Below, in pieces: positions 1 through 8,945 of a DNA stretch of 64,000 nucleotides. The notes below the pieces were generated by a model. It saw only the letters and a program-made list of their open reading frames with translations, was not told where the DNA came from and made no database searches. Each line of letters opens with the position of its first letter. Positions within the stretch are counted from its first letter, which is position 1. Source of the stretch: Jeotgalibacillus sp. ET6 (GTDB lineage: Bacteria > Bacillota > Bacilli > Bacillales > Jeotgalibacillaceae); contig NZ_JARUIU010000001.1 in assembly GCF_029667115.1 (NCBI RefSeq), forward strand, positions 248,001 to 312,000, read 5' to 3'. A program made the translations under genes and the position numbers.

Positions 1-941
1 CAATGGTAACGGATACTGGCGGAGTTGATGACAAATCATTTAACCAGTCAGCCTGGGAAGGTTTGCAGGCATTTGGTGAAGAAAATGGTCTTGAAGAAGG
101 CACGGACGGATACAATTACTTCCAATCGAATAATGACGCTGATTACGTAACGAATATTAATACTGCTGCCCGTAATGACTTTGATGTCGTTTTTGGAATC
201 GGTTTTCTGCTAACAGAAGCCATCGAACAAGTAGCAGCTCAGCAGTCAGACACAAACTTTGCAATAGTAGATTCAGTAGCTGAAGGCGACAACGTTGCTT
301 CCATTACGTTTAAAGAACATGAAGGATCATTCCTGGTTGGAGTAGCGGCCGGTCTTACAACAGAATCTGATAAAATCGGATTTGTGGGCGGCGTGGAATC
401 TGACCTTATTAATAAATTTGCTGCAGGATTCCAAGCTGGTGTAGAAGCAGTTAATCCTGACGCTGAAGTAGATATCCAGTTCGCTGGAGATTTTAATAAT
501 GCTTCACGCGGCCAGCAGATGGCTGCAGCGATGTATGGTGCAGGAGCAGACGTGATTTATCATGCTGCAGGCGGAACTGGAAATGGCGTATTTACAGAAG
601 CGAAAAACCTGAAACAACAGGATCCTGATCGTCAGGTATGGGTAATCGGTGTTGACCGTGACCAGTCCGCAGAAGGAGTACTTACTGCTGATGGTGAAGA
701 ACTAAACGTCACGCTAACATCAATGGTAAAACGCGTTGATATTGCCGTGCAGGATATTTCTAAGCGCGCAATGGACGGGGATTTCCCTGGCGGAGAAGTT
801 ATTGAATATGGAATAGAAGAAGATGGAATCTCTATTGCTGAAACTCAAGATAACTTATCTCAAGAGATTTTAGATGAAATTGAGAGCTATCAGCAGCAAA
901 TTCTTGATGGTGAAATTGAAGTGCCATCTACTCTTCAGTAA
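1..941 (+). CDS. nupN: BMP-family ABC transporter substrate-binding lipoprotein, 5' end missing
   Basis: Extracellular substrate-binding component of a nucleoside-type ABC importer. The reading frame is already open at the window edge. The first visible residues, MVTDTGGVDDKSFNQSAW, are the usual start of the mature BMP/Med domain, so the signal peptide and lipobox Cys must lie upstream. The domain continues to the end, including a GFVGGVESDLINKF stretch and GVDRDQS near the C terminus, which are typical of PnrA/BmpA-like purine nucleoside binders. The ATPase and two permeases of the same transporter follow. The symbol follows B. subtilis NupN; the exact nucleoside cannot be read from sequence. 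Confidence 0.9.
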   Translation, partial: MVTDTGGVDDKSFNQSAWEGLQAFGEENGLEEGTDGYNYFQSNNDADYVTNINTAARNDFDVVFGIGFLLTEAIEQVAAQQSDTNFAIVDSVAEGDNVASITFKEHEGSFLVGVAAGLTTESDKIGFVGGVESDLINKFAAGFQAGVEAVNPDAEVDIQFAGDFNNASRGQQMAAAMYGAGADVIYHAAGGTGNGVFTEAKNLKQQDPDRQVWVIGVDRDQSAEGVLTADGEELNVTLTSMVKRVDIAVQDISKRAMDGDFPGGEVIEYGIEEDGISIAETQDNLSQEILDEIESYQQQILDGEIEVPSTLQ

Positions 942-956
942 TGTGAAAATAATATA

Positions 957-1000
957 GGAATGGAAGACCGGTTTTCCGGTCTGAAATTCCTTTTTTTTTC
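957..1000 (+). terminator. Intrinsic terminator after the binding-protein gene
   Basis: AGACCGG pairs with CCGGTCT across a TTTT loop, extended outward by GGAAT/ATTCC, followed by nine T. It separates the binding protein from the ATPase and permeases, so read-through probably sets a higher level of binding protein. Confidence 0.85.
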
Positions 1001-1152
1001 GAATGAAATCTAAAAAAGGTAAAAATTTTAACTGAAAACCGGATGGGATATCTTGTTTTCATTTAGTATTTTTATAGCGTCTTTTGCCTCGGGATGTCAG
1101 ACATCAATCAACTGACAACTGAGTGTAAAGGTATAAAAAGGAGTGGGTACGG

Positions 1153-2688
1153 GTGGATTATGTTATTGAAATGCTGAACATCCGCAAAGAGTTCCCGGGA
1201 ATTGTTGCGAACGATAATATCACGCTTCAATTAAGAAAAGGGGAAATACATGCGTTGCTTGGGGAAAATGGAGCCGGTAAATCTACATTAATGAATGTGC
1301 TTTTTGGCCTTTATCAGCCTGAAAAAGGCGAGATCAAAGTGAAAGGTGAAAAAGTTAATATAACAAGCCCGAATATAGCGAATGATTTAGGAATTGGAAT
1401 GGTGCATCAGCATTTTATGCTAGTTGACACCTTTACAGTTACCGAAAATATCGTGCTTGGTTCTGAACCTAAAAAAGGCCTGACCATAGACATGAAAAAA
1501 GCTGAAAAAGAGGTTCAGGAAATTTCTGACCGATATGGTCTGAGTGTTGATCCAAAAGCAAAAATTGCAGACATTTCAGTAGGTATGCAGCAAAGAGCTG
1601 AAATATTAAAAACACTCTATCGCGGTGCTGAAATTCTTATATTTGATGAACCGACTGCTGTCTTAACTCCACAGGAAATAAAAGAGTTGATGCAAATTTT
1701 TAAAACTCTGATTGCAGAAGGAAAGTCAATTATTTTAATTACCCATAAGCTGAAGGAAATTATTGCAGTTTGTGACAGGGTGACAGTCATCCGTAAGGGA
1801 GTTGGCATCGACACATTGGATGTTGAAGGGTCTACGCCGACTCAGCTTGCCAGTTTAATGGTAGGCAGGGAAGTCGTTTTCACTACAGAAAAAACGACAG
1901 CGGTGCCAAAAGATGTGGTTCTTGACATTAAAGGGTTGAATGTAAAAGACTTACGAGGAGTTAAAGCAGTTAAAGATCTTGATCTATCTGTTCGGTCCGG
2001 TGAGATCGTCGGGATTGCAGGAGTAGATGGAAACGGGCAGTCTGAACTCATTGAAGCGATCACTGGTTTAAGAAAAATTGCTTCAGGTTCCATCAAATTA
2101 AACGGCAAAGAACTATCATCACTTAAAACAAGAAAAATCACTGAAGCAGGAGTAGGTCATATTCCTCAGGATAGACATAAACATGGTCTGGTGCTTGATT
2201 TTCCAATTGGAGATAACATGGTTCTGCAGACGTACTACCAGCAGCCTTACTCTAAAATGAGTATGCTCAATAATAAAGAGATTAATAAACAGGCAAAAAA
2301 ACTGATTAAGGAATTTGATGTTAGAACTCCTTCTGAATACACTCAGGCGAGAGCTTTATCTGGGGGCAACCAGCAAAAAGCAATTATCGGCCGCGAAATA
2401 GACCGAAATCCGGACCTGCTGATTGCAGCCCAGCCGACTAGAGGACTGGATGTGGGCGCAATTGAATTTATTCACCAACGCCTAATTGACCAGAGGGACA
2501 AAGGAAAAGCCGTCCTATTATTATCATTTGAACTCGAAGAAATTATGAATGTAAGTGATAAAATTGCTGTCATTTATGAAGGGAATATTATTGCAACCGT
2601 CGATCCAAAAGAAACATCTGAGCAGGAACTTGGCTTATTGATGGCGGGCTCTAAGAAAAAGGAAGCAGGTGAGAACAAGGATGTTTAG
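1153..2688 (+). CDS. nupO: ABC transporter ATP-binding protein, two ATPase domains (nucleoside importer)
   Basis: Energises nucleoside uptake with NupP/NupQ. 511 residues with two fused ATPase domains, like RbsA/NupO. Domain 1 has Walker A GENGAGKST (about residues 38-46), signature ISVGMQQR and Walker B ILIFDEPTAVLTP. Domain 2 has a degenerate P-loop (GVDGNGQSE, no Lys), signature LSGGNQQK and an altered Walker B, LLIAAQPTRGLDVG. Such asymmetry is normal for this family, where one site is catalytically weak. The start is GTG, 9 nt after AGGAG at 1139-1143. It overlaps the permease start downstream. Confidence 0.93.
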   Translation: MDYVIEMLNIRKEFPGIVANDNITLQLRKGEIHALLGENGAGKSTLMNVLFGLYQPEKGEIKVKGEKVNITSPNIANDLGIGMVHQHFMLVDTFTVTENIVLGSEPKKGLTIDMKKAEKEVQEISDRYGLSVDPKAKIADISVGMQQRAEILKTLYRGAEILIFDEPTAVLTPQEIKELMQIFKTLIAEGKSIILITHKLKEIIAVCDRVTVIRKGVGIDTLDVEGSTPTQLASLMVGREVVFTTEKTTAVPKDVVLDIKGLNVKDLRGVKAVKDLDLSVRSGEIVGIAGVDGNGQSELIEAITGLRKIASGSIKLNGKELSSLKTRKITEAGVGHIPQDRHKHGLVLDFPIGDNMVLQTYYQQPYSKMSMLNNKEINKQAKKLIKEFDVRTPSEYTQARALSGGNQQKAIIGREIDRNPDLLIAAQPTRGLDVGAIEFIHQRLIDQRDKGKAVLLLSFELEEIMNVSDKIAVIYEGNIIATVDPKETSEQELGLLMAGSKKKEAGENKDV

Positions 2689-3724
2689 TCGTGCCCAAAC
2701 AATTTTAATTCCGGTCATTTCAGTGGCGCTGGGACTGTTAATTGGCGCTGTTGTCATGATAGCATCCGGTTACAATCCGATTGAGGGCTATGCAGCACTT
2801 TTAAAAGGCTCATTGGGTGATGCTTTTTACATCGGGGAAACGATCAGGCAAATTACCCCATATATTTTTGCTGGATTAGCAGTAGCCTTTGCTTTCAGAA
2901 CCGGTTTATTTAATATAGGTGTTGAAGGCCAGCTTCTGGTAGGATGGATTGCTTCTGTGTGGGTAGGATTGGCGTTTGATCTGCCGAAAATTATCCATCT
3001 GCCATTGGCGGTAGCTGCTGGAGCAATAGCAGGAGCTTTGTGGGCATTTGTACCGGGTATCCTGAAAGCGCGTCTTCGTGTGCATGAAGTTATTGTTACC
3101 ATTATGATGAACTACATCGCTCTTCATCTAGTAAACTATCTTGTACGTTACGTTATTTCAGATGAACAGAATACAACAGATCGTGTTCCGGAGTCAGCTT
3201 CATTAAAATCACCGTTCTTTGAAGCGCTTACTGAATTTTCTACAATGCATTACGGAATATTCATTGCACTTGCGGGAGCTATTATTTATTTTATCATTTT
3301 AGAAAAAACATCCACAGGATTTGAATTACGTTCAGTTGGTTTTAATCAAAATGCTTCAGAATATGCCGGCATGAATGTAAATCGCAATATTGTTCTTTCC
3401 ATGGTTATTTCCGGGGCTTTTGCAGGCCTGGGTGGAGCAATGGAAGGCCTTGGAACATTCGGGTACGGATTTATTCACGGAGCGTTCTCTGGTGTAGGGT
3501 TTGACGGAATTGCAGTAGCGCTTTTAGGAGGCAATATTGCAATTGGAGTTGTACTGGCAGCTGCTTTATTTGGAATTTTAAAACAGGGAGCTCTCATTAT
3601 GCCGCTTGAATCCGGAGTTCCGACTGAACTTGTAGAGATTGTTATCGCGATTATTATTTTCTTCGTTGCTTCAAGCTATATTATTGCATACTTGCTGCAG
3701 CGCTTTAAGAAAGGGGCTCAATAA
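2669..3724 (+). CDS. nupP: ABC transporter permease (nucleoside importer, NupP-like)
   Basis: Membrane subunit of the nucleoside ABC transporter, about 351 residues, with 8-10 hydrophobic helices and the BPD_transp_2 pattern (GLFNIGVEGQLL, then GAFAGLGGAMEGLG and GFDGIAVALLGGN). The chosen start is GTG 2669, with AAGGA 5 nt upstream, overlapping nupO by 20 nt. An internal ATG at 2681 would overlap by 8 nt but has no usable spacing to a ribosome site. It ends one base into the next ATG, so the two permeases are translationally coupled. Confidence 0.92.
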   Translation: MRTRMFSRAQTILIPVISVALGLLIGAVVMIASGYNPIEGYAALLKGSLGDAFYIGETIRQITPYIFAGLAVAFAFRTGLFNIGVEGQLLVGWIASVWVGLAFDLPKIIHLPLAVAAGAIAGALWAFVPGILKARLRVHEVIVTIMMNYIALHLVNYLVRYVISDEQNTTDRVPESASLKSPFFEALTEFSTMHYGIFIALAGAIIYFIILEKTSTGFELRSVGFNQNASEYAGMNVNRNIVLSMVISGAFAGLGGAMEGLGTFGYGFIHGAFSGVGFDGIAVALLGGNIAIGVVLAAALFGILKQGALIMPLESGVPTELVEIVIAIIIFFVASSYIIAYLLQRFKKGAQ

Positions 3725-4680
3725 TGGATATCCTCTCAGCTATTGAAATATTGGTAAAATCCATGCTGTTTGCTTCAGCCCCGCTAATATTTACAGCGCT
3801 TGGCGGTGTGTTTTCAGAGCGTTCGGGAGTAGTAAACATCGGACTAGAAGGCTTAATGGTCATCGGTGCTTTTTCAGCGGTTGTCTTTAACATCACGTTT
3901 GCTTCTGCGTTTGGAGCATCCACACCATGGGTTGCGCTGCTCGTTGCAATGGGAATTGGCGGATTGTTTTCACTGATTCATGCAGTAGCCTCCATCACAT
4001 TCCGGGCGGATCATGTTGTGAGCGGGGTAGCCATAAACTTTTTAGCATTGGGACTTGGCGTGTATTTAGTAAAAGCCTGGTATGGGGCAGGTCAGACCGA
4101 CAAAATTCCTGAACCTTTATACTATCAAAAAATCCCTCTGCTTTATGATATTCCAGTCATTGGTCCAATCTTGTTCAATAACTATGTAACGTCGTATTTA
4201 GCGATTATTGTGGCTTTTATTGCCTGGTATGTACTATTTAAAACTCCTTTCGGACTGCGGCTGCGCTCTGTTGGGGAGCATCCATTAGCTGCGGATACGA
4301 TGGGGATAAATGTATATAAAATGCGTTATCTGGCTGTTGTTATATCCGGTGTGTTAGGCGGTTTAGGCGGAGGGGTCTATGCCCAGACGATTACGCAGGA
4401 CTTCAGCGCATCAACGATTACAGGACAAGGATTTATCGCCCTTGCTGCTGTTATTTTTGGTAAGTGGCATCCGGTAGGTGCTATGGGCGCAGCTCTTTTC
4501 TTTGGACTGGCCCAAAGTCTTGCGATCATCGGGTCTAGTTTTCCTCTGCTTGCAGATGTACCTAACTGGATCCTGCTGTCGGCTCCATACGTTCTGACCA
4601 TTCTTGCGCTGGCAGGTTTTATCGGACGGGCTGACGCACCAAAAGCAATTGGTACTTCTTATATCAAAGGAAAAAGATAA
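3724..4680 (+). CDS. nupQ: ABC transporter permease (nucleoside importer, NupQ-like)
   Basis: Second membrane subunit, 318 residues, homologous in pattern to the preceding permease: SGVVNIGLEGLMVIGAF near the N terminus, GEHPLAADTMGINV mid-protein, and GQGFIALAAVIFGKWHP in the second half. It starts with an ATG overlapping the nupP stop by one base (TAATG), with AAGGGGCT upstream. It is the last gene of the importer operon and is followed by a strong terminator. Confidence 0.92.
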   Translation: MDILSAIEILVKSMLFASAPLIFTALGGVFSERSGVVNIGLEGLMVIGAFSAVVFNITFASAFGASTPWVALLVAMGIGGLFSLIHAVASITFRADHVVSGVAINFLALGLGVYLVKAWYGAGQTDKIPEPLYYQKIPLLYDIPVIGPILFNNYVTSYLAIIVAFIAWYVLFKTPFGLRLRSVGEHPLAADTMGINVYKMRYLAVVISGVLGGLGGGVYAQTITQDFSASTITGQGFIALAAVIFGKWHPVGAMGAALFFGLAQSLAIIGSSFPLLADVPNWILLSAPYVLTILALAGFIGRADAPKAIGTSYIKGKR

Positions 4681-4727
4681 CCGCTTGATTTATAAGGTCG
4701 TATAAAAAGTAATCTCAAATTTTTTGA

Positions 4728-4762
4728 AGAGGCGTGACGCACTTGTCCCGCCTCTTTTTTTT
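4728..4762 (+). terminator. Intrinsic terminator of the nucleoside importer operon
   Basis: AGAGGCG pairs with CGCCTCT, with an inner GAC/GTC pair and a GCACTT loop, followed by a run of T. Confidence 0.9.
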
Positions 4763-4868
4763 GCTTGTATTACTATGCTGACGGATTATATTTCCTCTTT
4801 AAATAATTGAATAAACAGATGATTTTTCTGATAATAGAAAAAAATTAAATGTTTTAAATTCTTCCAGC

Positions 4869-4906
4869 TTGTCCATGACATTCATTAGAATGTATAGTGT
4901 TACAAT
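4869..4906 (+). promoter_or_regulatory. Candidate sigma-A promoter for ymfFHI
   Basis: TTGTCC (4869-4874), 18 nt, TATAGT (4893-4898). An alternative -10, TACAAT at 4901-4906, lacks a good -35. It lies 60-90 nt before the ymfF start, in an AT-rich gap. Confidence 0.45.
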
Positions 4907-4965
4907 AGAATATAAATACTAAGATATGGCGGCAGGAAAGGATATCTGCTAAAAGGAGCGAAATT

Positions 4966-6240
4966 ATGAGAATTGAACCTAAAACAATAAAAAAACAAGG
5001 CATTTCCATTCACACTATCAAGACCAAACAATTTAAAACCAATCAATTGGTCATTAAGTTTCGGGCACCGCTGCAAAAGAACGATGTTACTGCAAGAGCG
5101 CTGCTGCCTTATATTTTACAAAGCGGCACACAAAAATGGCCGACAACAGCTTCCTTTAGAACATATCTTGACAATTTATATGGAGCCAATGCACAAGTCG
5201 ATGTGAGTAAAAAAGGCGAATCGCACATTATCAGTTTTTCAGTCGATATTGCCAATGAACAGTTTTTAAAGGATTCTTCTCCTTTAACAGAGGAAGCTTT
5301 CAACGTTTTGGCAGAAATGCTTTTTAATCCACTAATCGAGAATGGTGCGTTTAGTGCCAAAATCGTGGATCAGGAGAAACGATCCTTAAAACAGCGTTTA
5401 GAAGCTGCAAGAGACGATAAAATGAGGTATGCCTCACAGCGGTTAATCGAAGAAATGTGTAAAGGGGAGCCCTTTGCGCTGCATCCACATGGATCGGTAG
5501 AAGAGGTGGATGCTATTACCTCTGAAAAGCTTTTCAGTGTATATAAGAAAATGATGAATGAAGACACTGTTGATTTCTATATAGTTGGAGATATAAATGA
5601 AAAAGAAATCGAAGATCTATGTGAAAAATATCTGTCTTTTGCCCAAAGAGATTCCATTGCTGGAGAAGCGGCAAACTTCAGCCCAAAAGAAAAACCAAAG
5701 AGAATAGTGGAAAAGCAATCCATTAAGCAAGGTAAACTAAATATGGGCTTCCGAACAGAAACCCATTATGGAGAAAAAGAGTATATCCCACTGGTTATGA
5801 TGAACGGAATCCTCGGTGGTTTCCCTCATTCAAAGTTGTTTATTAATGTTCGGGAAAAAGAAAGCCTTGCTTATTATGCAGCAAGCCGAATGGAAAGTCA
5901 TAAAGGTTTAATTTTAATCATGTCAGGTGTTGATCCCGGCAAAATAGACAGAGCAGCTGAAATTATTCTGGAGCAGCTCAAGGCCATTCAAAAGGGGGAT
6001 ATTTCTTCTAAAGAACTGAACCAAACCCGGGCCGTAATGAAAAATCAGATGCTCGAAACGCTTGATTCAGCCCGAGGAATTATAGAGGTTCTTTATCAGG
6101 GTGACGTTTCAGGCAGTATTTTTACCATTAACGAGTGGTTTGAAAAAGTAGACAAAGTTACAAAAGATGACATCGTCGCTGTATCTCAAAAAGTAAAACT
6201 CGATACCACATATATTTTAACGGGAAAGGAGGAGGCGTAA
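4966..6240 (+). CDS. ymfF: M16-family peptidase-like protein YmfF, no zinc motif
   Basis: 424-residue insulinase/processing-peptidase-like protein. The HxxEH zinc motif expected near the N terminus is absent (the region reads QSGTQKWPT), so it is probably not a peptidase alone. The C-terminal half keeps VREKESLAYYAASR, which resembles the substrate-binding Arg/Tyr segment of M16 partners. The next gene, ymfH, has the zinc motif, so an MPP-like heterodimer is a reasonable inference. As I recall, B. subtilis genetics associate YmfF/YmfH with 5-aminopentanol modification of EF-P. It ends directly against the ymfH ATG. Confidence 0.9.
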   Translation: MRIEPKTIKKQGISIHTIKTKQFKTNQLVIKFRAPLQKNDVTARALLPYILQSGTQKWPTTASFRTYLDNLYGANAQVDVSKKGESHIISFSVDIANEQFLKDSSPLTEEAFNVLAEMLFNPLIENGAFSAKIVDQEKRSLKQRLEAARDDKMRYASQRLIEEMCKGEPFALHPHGSVEEVDAITSEKLFSVYKKMMNEDTVDFYIVGDINEKEIEDLCEKYLSFAQRDSIAGEAANFSPKEKPKRIVEKQSIKQGKLNMGFRTETHYGEKEYIPLVMMNGILGGFPHSKLFINVREKESLAYYAASRMESHKGLILIMSGVDPGKIDRAAEIILEQLKAIQKGDISSKELNQTRAVMKNQMLETLDSARGIIEVLYQGDVSGSIFTINEWFEKVDKVTKDDIVAVSQKVKLDTTYILTGKEEA

Positions 6241-7545
6241 ATGCAAAAAAAGATTTTTGACCAGCTTCAGGAGGAGTTGTTTTTTGAAGAACTTGAAAAC
6301 GGTCTTTCTGTTTATATTCTTCCTAAACCCGAATTCAGTAAAACGTACGCAACGTTTACAACAAAGTACGGTTCGATTGATGACCAGTTTATTCCACTTG
6401 GGGAAAAGGAGTTTACAAAAGTACCTGATGGAATTGCGCATTTTCTTGAGCATAAGATGTTCGAAAAAGAAGATGGAGACGTCTTCCAGAAATTTAGTGA
6501 AAATGGAGCTTCTGCGAATGCCTTCACATCCTTTACGCGGACTGCTTATTTGTTTTCAAGCACGTCTAACGTAAGCGAAAATCTCGATACACTGATTGAC
6601 TTTGTACAGTCTCCGTATTTTACTGAAGAAACTGTAGAGAAGGAAAAAGGTATTATTGGGCAGGAAATTACTATGTATGATGATAACGCTGACTGGCGTC
6701 TTTATTTTGGAACCATTCAAAATATGTATCATGTTCATCCTGTCCGGGTGGATATTGCAGGAACGATTGACTCCATTACAGATATTACAAAAGATCATTT
6801 GTATCAATGCTATAACACCTTTTACCACCCTTCGAATATGGTTCTCTTTATTGTCGGCTCAGTGAACCCCGAAGAAATTATTGAGCAGGTCAAAAATTCT
6901 CAAAAAAGAAGAGAGTTTGAACCTCAGGCACCGATCAAAAGACATTTTGAGGATGAACCGTCAAGTGTTGCAAAAAAACATCATCAATTAAATATGGATG
7001 TTCAAGTGCCTAAATGTATGATTGGACTCAAAGCTTCAAATGTGAACCTGAAAGGCAATGAACTATTGCGCAGGGAACTGGCAGTAAATACGGCACTTGA
7101 TGTTTTGTTTGGCAAAACGTCCAAACATTATACAAAGCTGTATGAAGAAGGTCTGATTGATGACAGTTTTACATTTGATTTTTCCCAGGAGCTCGGCTAC
7201 GGTTTTGCTTTGCTGGGAGGCAGCACGAGAGATCCAGATAAGCTTTCTGAGACGGTGAAGGCCATATTAATAGAAGAGGCAGAGCAATCGTCTATAACAG
7301 AAGAACAAATTGAATCAGTAAAAAAGAAAAATATTGGCGGGTTTTTACGGTCGTTAAATTCCCCTGAATTTATTGCAAATCAATTTACACGCTATACGTT
7401 TAATGAGATGGATTTATTTGATGCCGTTCCTACGCTTGAAACCCTGACAAAAGAAGATATCGCATTGGCACTGTCAGACTTGGCACAGCCTGAACATATT
7501 ACAAGCTTTTATATTCTGCCGAAAGAAGAAGAGGCGGTTGAGTAA
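6241..7545 (+). CDS. ymfH: M16-family zinc peptidase YmfH
   Basis: 434 residues. The inverted zinc motif HFLEH is at about residues 67-71, and the third ligand Glu probably lies in EKEKGIIGQEI roughly 70 residues later. The segment GASANAFTSFTRTAYLFS is typical of active M16 subunits. It starts immediately after the ymfF TAA, with GGAGGAGG just upstream. It is presumed to pair with YmfF, with a proposed role in EF-P modification; the substrate is not established. Its last 8 nt overlap ymfI. Confidence 0.92.
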   Translation: MQKKIFDQLQEELFFEELENGLSVYILPKPEFSKTYATFTTKYGSIDDQFIPLGEKEFTKVPDGIAHFLEHKMFEKEDGDVFQKFSENGASANAFTSFTRTAYLFSSTSNVSENLDTLIDFVQSPYFTEETVEKEKGIIGQEITMYDDNADWRLYFGTIQNMYHVHPVRVDIAGTIDSITDITKDHLYQCYNTFYHPSNMVLFIVGSVNPEEIIEQVKNSQKRREFEPQAPIKRHFEDEPSSVAKKHHQLNMDVQVPKCMIGLKASNVNLKGNELLRRELAVNTALDVLFGKTSKHYTKLYEEGLIDDSFTFDFSQELGYGFALLGGSTRDPDKLSETVKAILIEEAEQSSITEEQIESVKKKNIGGFLRSLNSPEFIANQFTRYTFNEMDLFDAVPTLETLTKEDIALALSDLAQPEHITSFYILPKEEEAVE

Positions 7546-8254
7546 GAAAGTACTCGTACTGGGGGCAAGCGGCGGAATTGGTTCAGCGGTAGCAAAAAGA
7601 CTGGTTGAAGAGGGCTGGCTGGTTTACGCTCATTATAATAAAAATAAAGATGCCGTTCTTTCTTTAAAGAAAAGCATGAGCAGCTCCTCCATCATTCCAG
7701 TTCAGGCTGATCTTTGTACTACAGATAGCACAAATTCTCTTATTGATTCAATAAAGACATTAGATGCCATTGTTCATGCAGGAGGAGGCGGGTATGAAGG
7801 ACTTCTTGAAAATACTCCGGATAATGTGATGGATGAACTCTGGTCCAGTCATGTTTTTCAGCCTGCCCGCATCATCAGGTCATTTTTGCCATCCATGCGA
7901 AAAGGTCATAGTGGGAGCATCGTGTTTATTTCCTCTATCTGGGGGCAGACCGGTGCTTCAAACGAAGTCATCTATTCTGCTGTTAAAGGCGCGCAGATTG
8001 CATTTGTAAAGGCGCTGGGAAAAGAACTGGCACTTTCACAGATCAGCGTAAATGCTGTCGCCCCTGGAGCAGTCGAAACCTCAATGACCCGCCACTATGA
8101 TGAATTTGACAGGAACGCGATCACAGATAGCATTCCTGCCGGAAGAATGGCTGCTCCCGAAGAAGTTGCAGGAGCTGTATCTTTTCTGCTTGGAAAGGAT
8201 TCATCCTACATTACTTCTCAGGTGCTTTCGGTTAATGGCGGCTGGCACGCCTAA
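7538..8254 (+). CDS. ymfI: EF-P 5-aminopentanone reductase (short-chain dehydrogenase)
   Basis: SDR-fold NADPH-dependent reductase, 238 residues. It has the nucleotide motif GASGGIG at 9-15, a catalytic Ser in ISSIWG, YSAVK (YxxxK) and a C-terminal SQVLSVNGGWHA. In B. subtilis YmfI reduces the 5-aminopentanone group on the conserved Lys of elongation factor P. It starts at TTG 7538, overlapping the ymfH end by 8 nt, with AAGAGG as ribosome site. Position and family match B. subtilis, so the assignment is good; FabG-like activity cannot be excluded by sequence alone. Confidence 0.88.
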   Translation: MSKKVLVLGASGGIGSAVAKRLVEEGWLVYAHYNKNKDAVLSLKKSMSSSSIIPVQADLCTTDSTNSLIDSIKTLDAIVHAGGGGYEGLLENTPDNVMDELWSSHVFQPARIIRSFLPSMRKGHSGSIVFISSIWGQTGASNEVIYSAVKGAQIAFVKALGKELALSQISVNAVAPGAVETSMTRHYDEFDRNAITDSIPAGRMAAPEEVAGAVSFLLGKDSSYITSQVLSVNGGWHA

Positions 8255-8361
8255 TGAAAATGTATAAGCCCTGCTTTCTTTAGCATACTAAGAAGGGTAT
8301 GGAGATATATTCTACTGGGTCTCCATGCAATTTGAGGATGATAAAAAAAGGAGGAAATATC

Positions 8362-8619
8362 ATGTCTGTTCTTGAAAACTGGCAGCAATGGAAATCATTT
8401 TTGGGCGACAAAGTTGTTCATGCCCAGCAAGGCGGTATGGAAAAGGGCAAAATGTCGGAAGTTGCATTTCAAATTGGTGATTACTTAGCAAAGAACGTGG
8501 ATCCTAAAAATGAGCAGGAACGTGTTCTTGCAGATTTGTGGTCTGTAGCAAATACAGAGGAACAACACGTTATTGCTAATTTAATGGTCCGTTTAACAAG
8601 CCAAAGTGAAACTCATTAA
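8362..8619 (+). CDS. ymfJ: DUF3243 protein YmfJ
   Basis: Small soluble protein of 85 residues, starting MSVLENWQQWKSFLG. The start at 8362 is set by AAGGAGG at 8347-8353; an upstream in-frame ATG has no ribosome site. It is a conserved Bacillus protein of unknown function located between ymfI and ymfK. It has its own terminator just downstream, so it is probably transcribed apart from ymfK. Confidence 0.88.
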   Translation: MSVLENWQQWKSFLGDKVVHAQQGGMEKGKMSEVAFQIGDYLAKNVDPKNEQERVLADLWSVANTEEQHVIANLMVRLTSQSETH

Positions 8620-8632
8620 GAATGCTTTGATT

Positions 8633-8662
8633 GAAAAAGAGAGGAAATCCTCTCTTTTTTTA
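8633..8662 (+). terminator. Intrinsic terminator of ymfJ
   Basis: AAAGAGAGGA pairs with TCCTCTCTTT across an AA centre, followed by a T run. Confidence 0.9.
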
Positions 8663-8675
8663 TTTAAATGAGGGC

Positions 8676-8740
8676 GGCTGCGATCAGCGTAGCGGAAGGA
8701 GCCGTTTAAATAGCCTGGGACGAATAGGTCTCAAGCTTAT
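8676..8740 (+). repeat. Scrambled remnant of the interspersed element (see 41390-41610)
   Basis: In the 326-nt gap between ymfJ and ymfK, AGCGTAGCGGAAGGAGCCG matches the interior of the 41390 element, and 8712-8736 (AGCCTGGGAC...GTCTCAAGC) matches the reverse complement of its right end. The order and orientation are broken, so this is a decayed copy. The rest of the gap to 8945 is AT-rich and shows nothing else clear. Confidence 0.5.
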
Positions 8741-8945
8741 TGGCGTTGACGATATTGGTATCATCTTTATATAAATAAGTTTGGTTATCTAATCTTACAG
8801 CATAACTGTGCCTGCCTGGTCTTCTATTCATGATACTTTTTTCAATAGTTCCTTTTGTTTCTCTTTTCTATTGCTGTTAAATGCTTTATTATTAAAGTTA
8901 TATTGAAAGATCGAAAAAAGTCGTTTTTTAGAAGGGGATGATCAC

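Noticed and set aside
1096-1116. GTCAG / CTGAC inverted repeat before nupO
   Set aside because: Only five bases per arm with an 11-nt gap; too short to call an operator.
1617-2141. Open frames on the minus strand inside nupO
   Set aside because: No ribosome sites, opposite to a well-supported gene, with composition typical of shadow frames.
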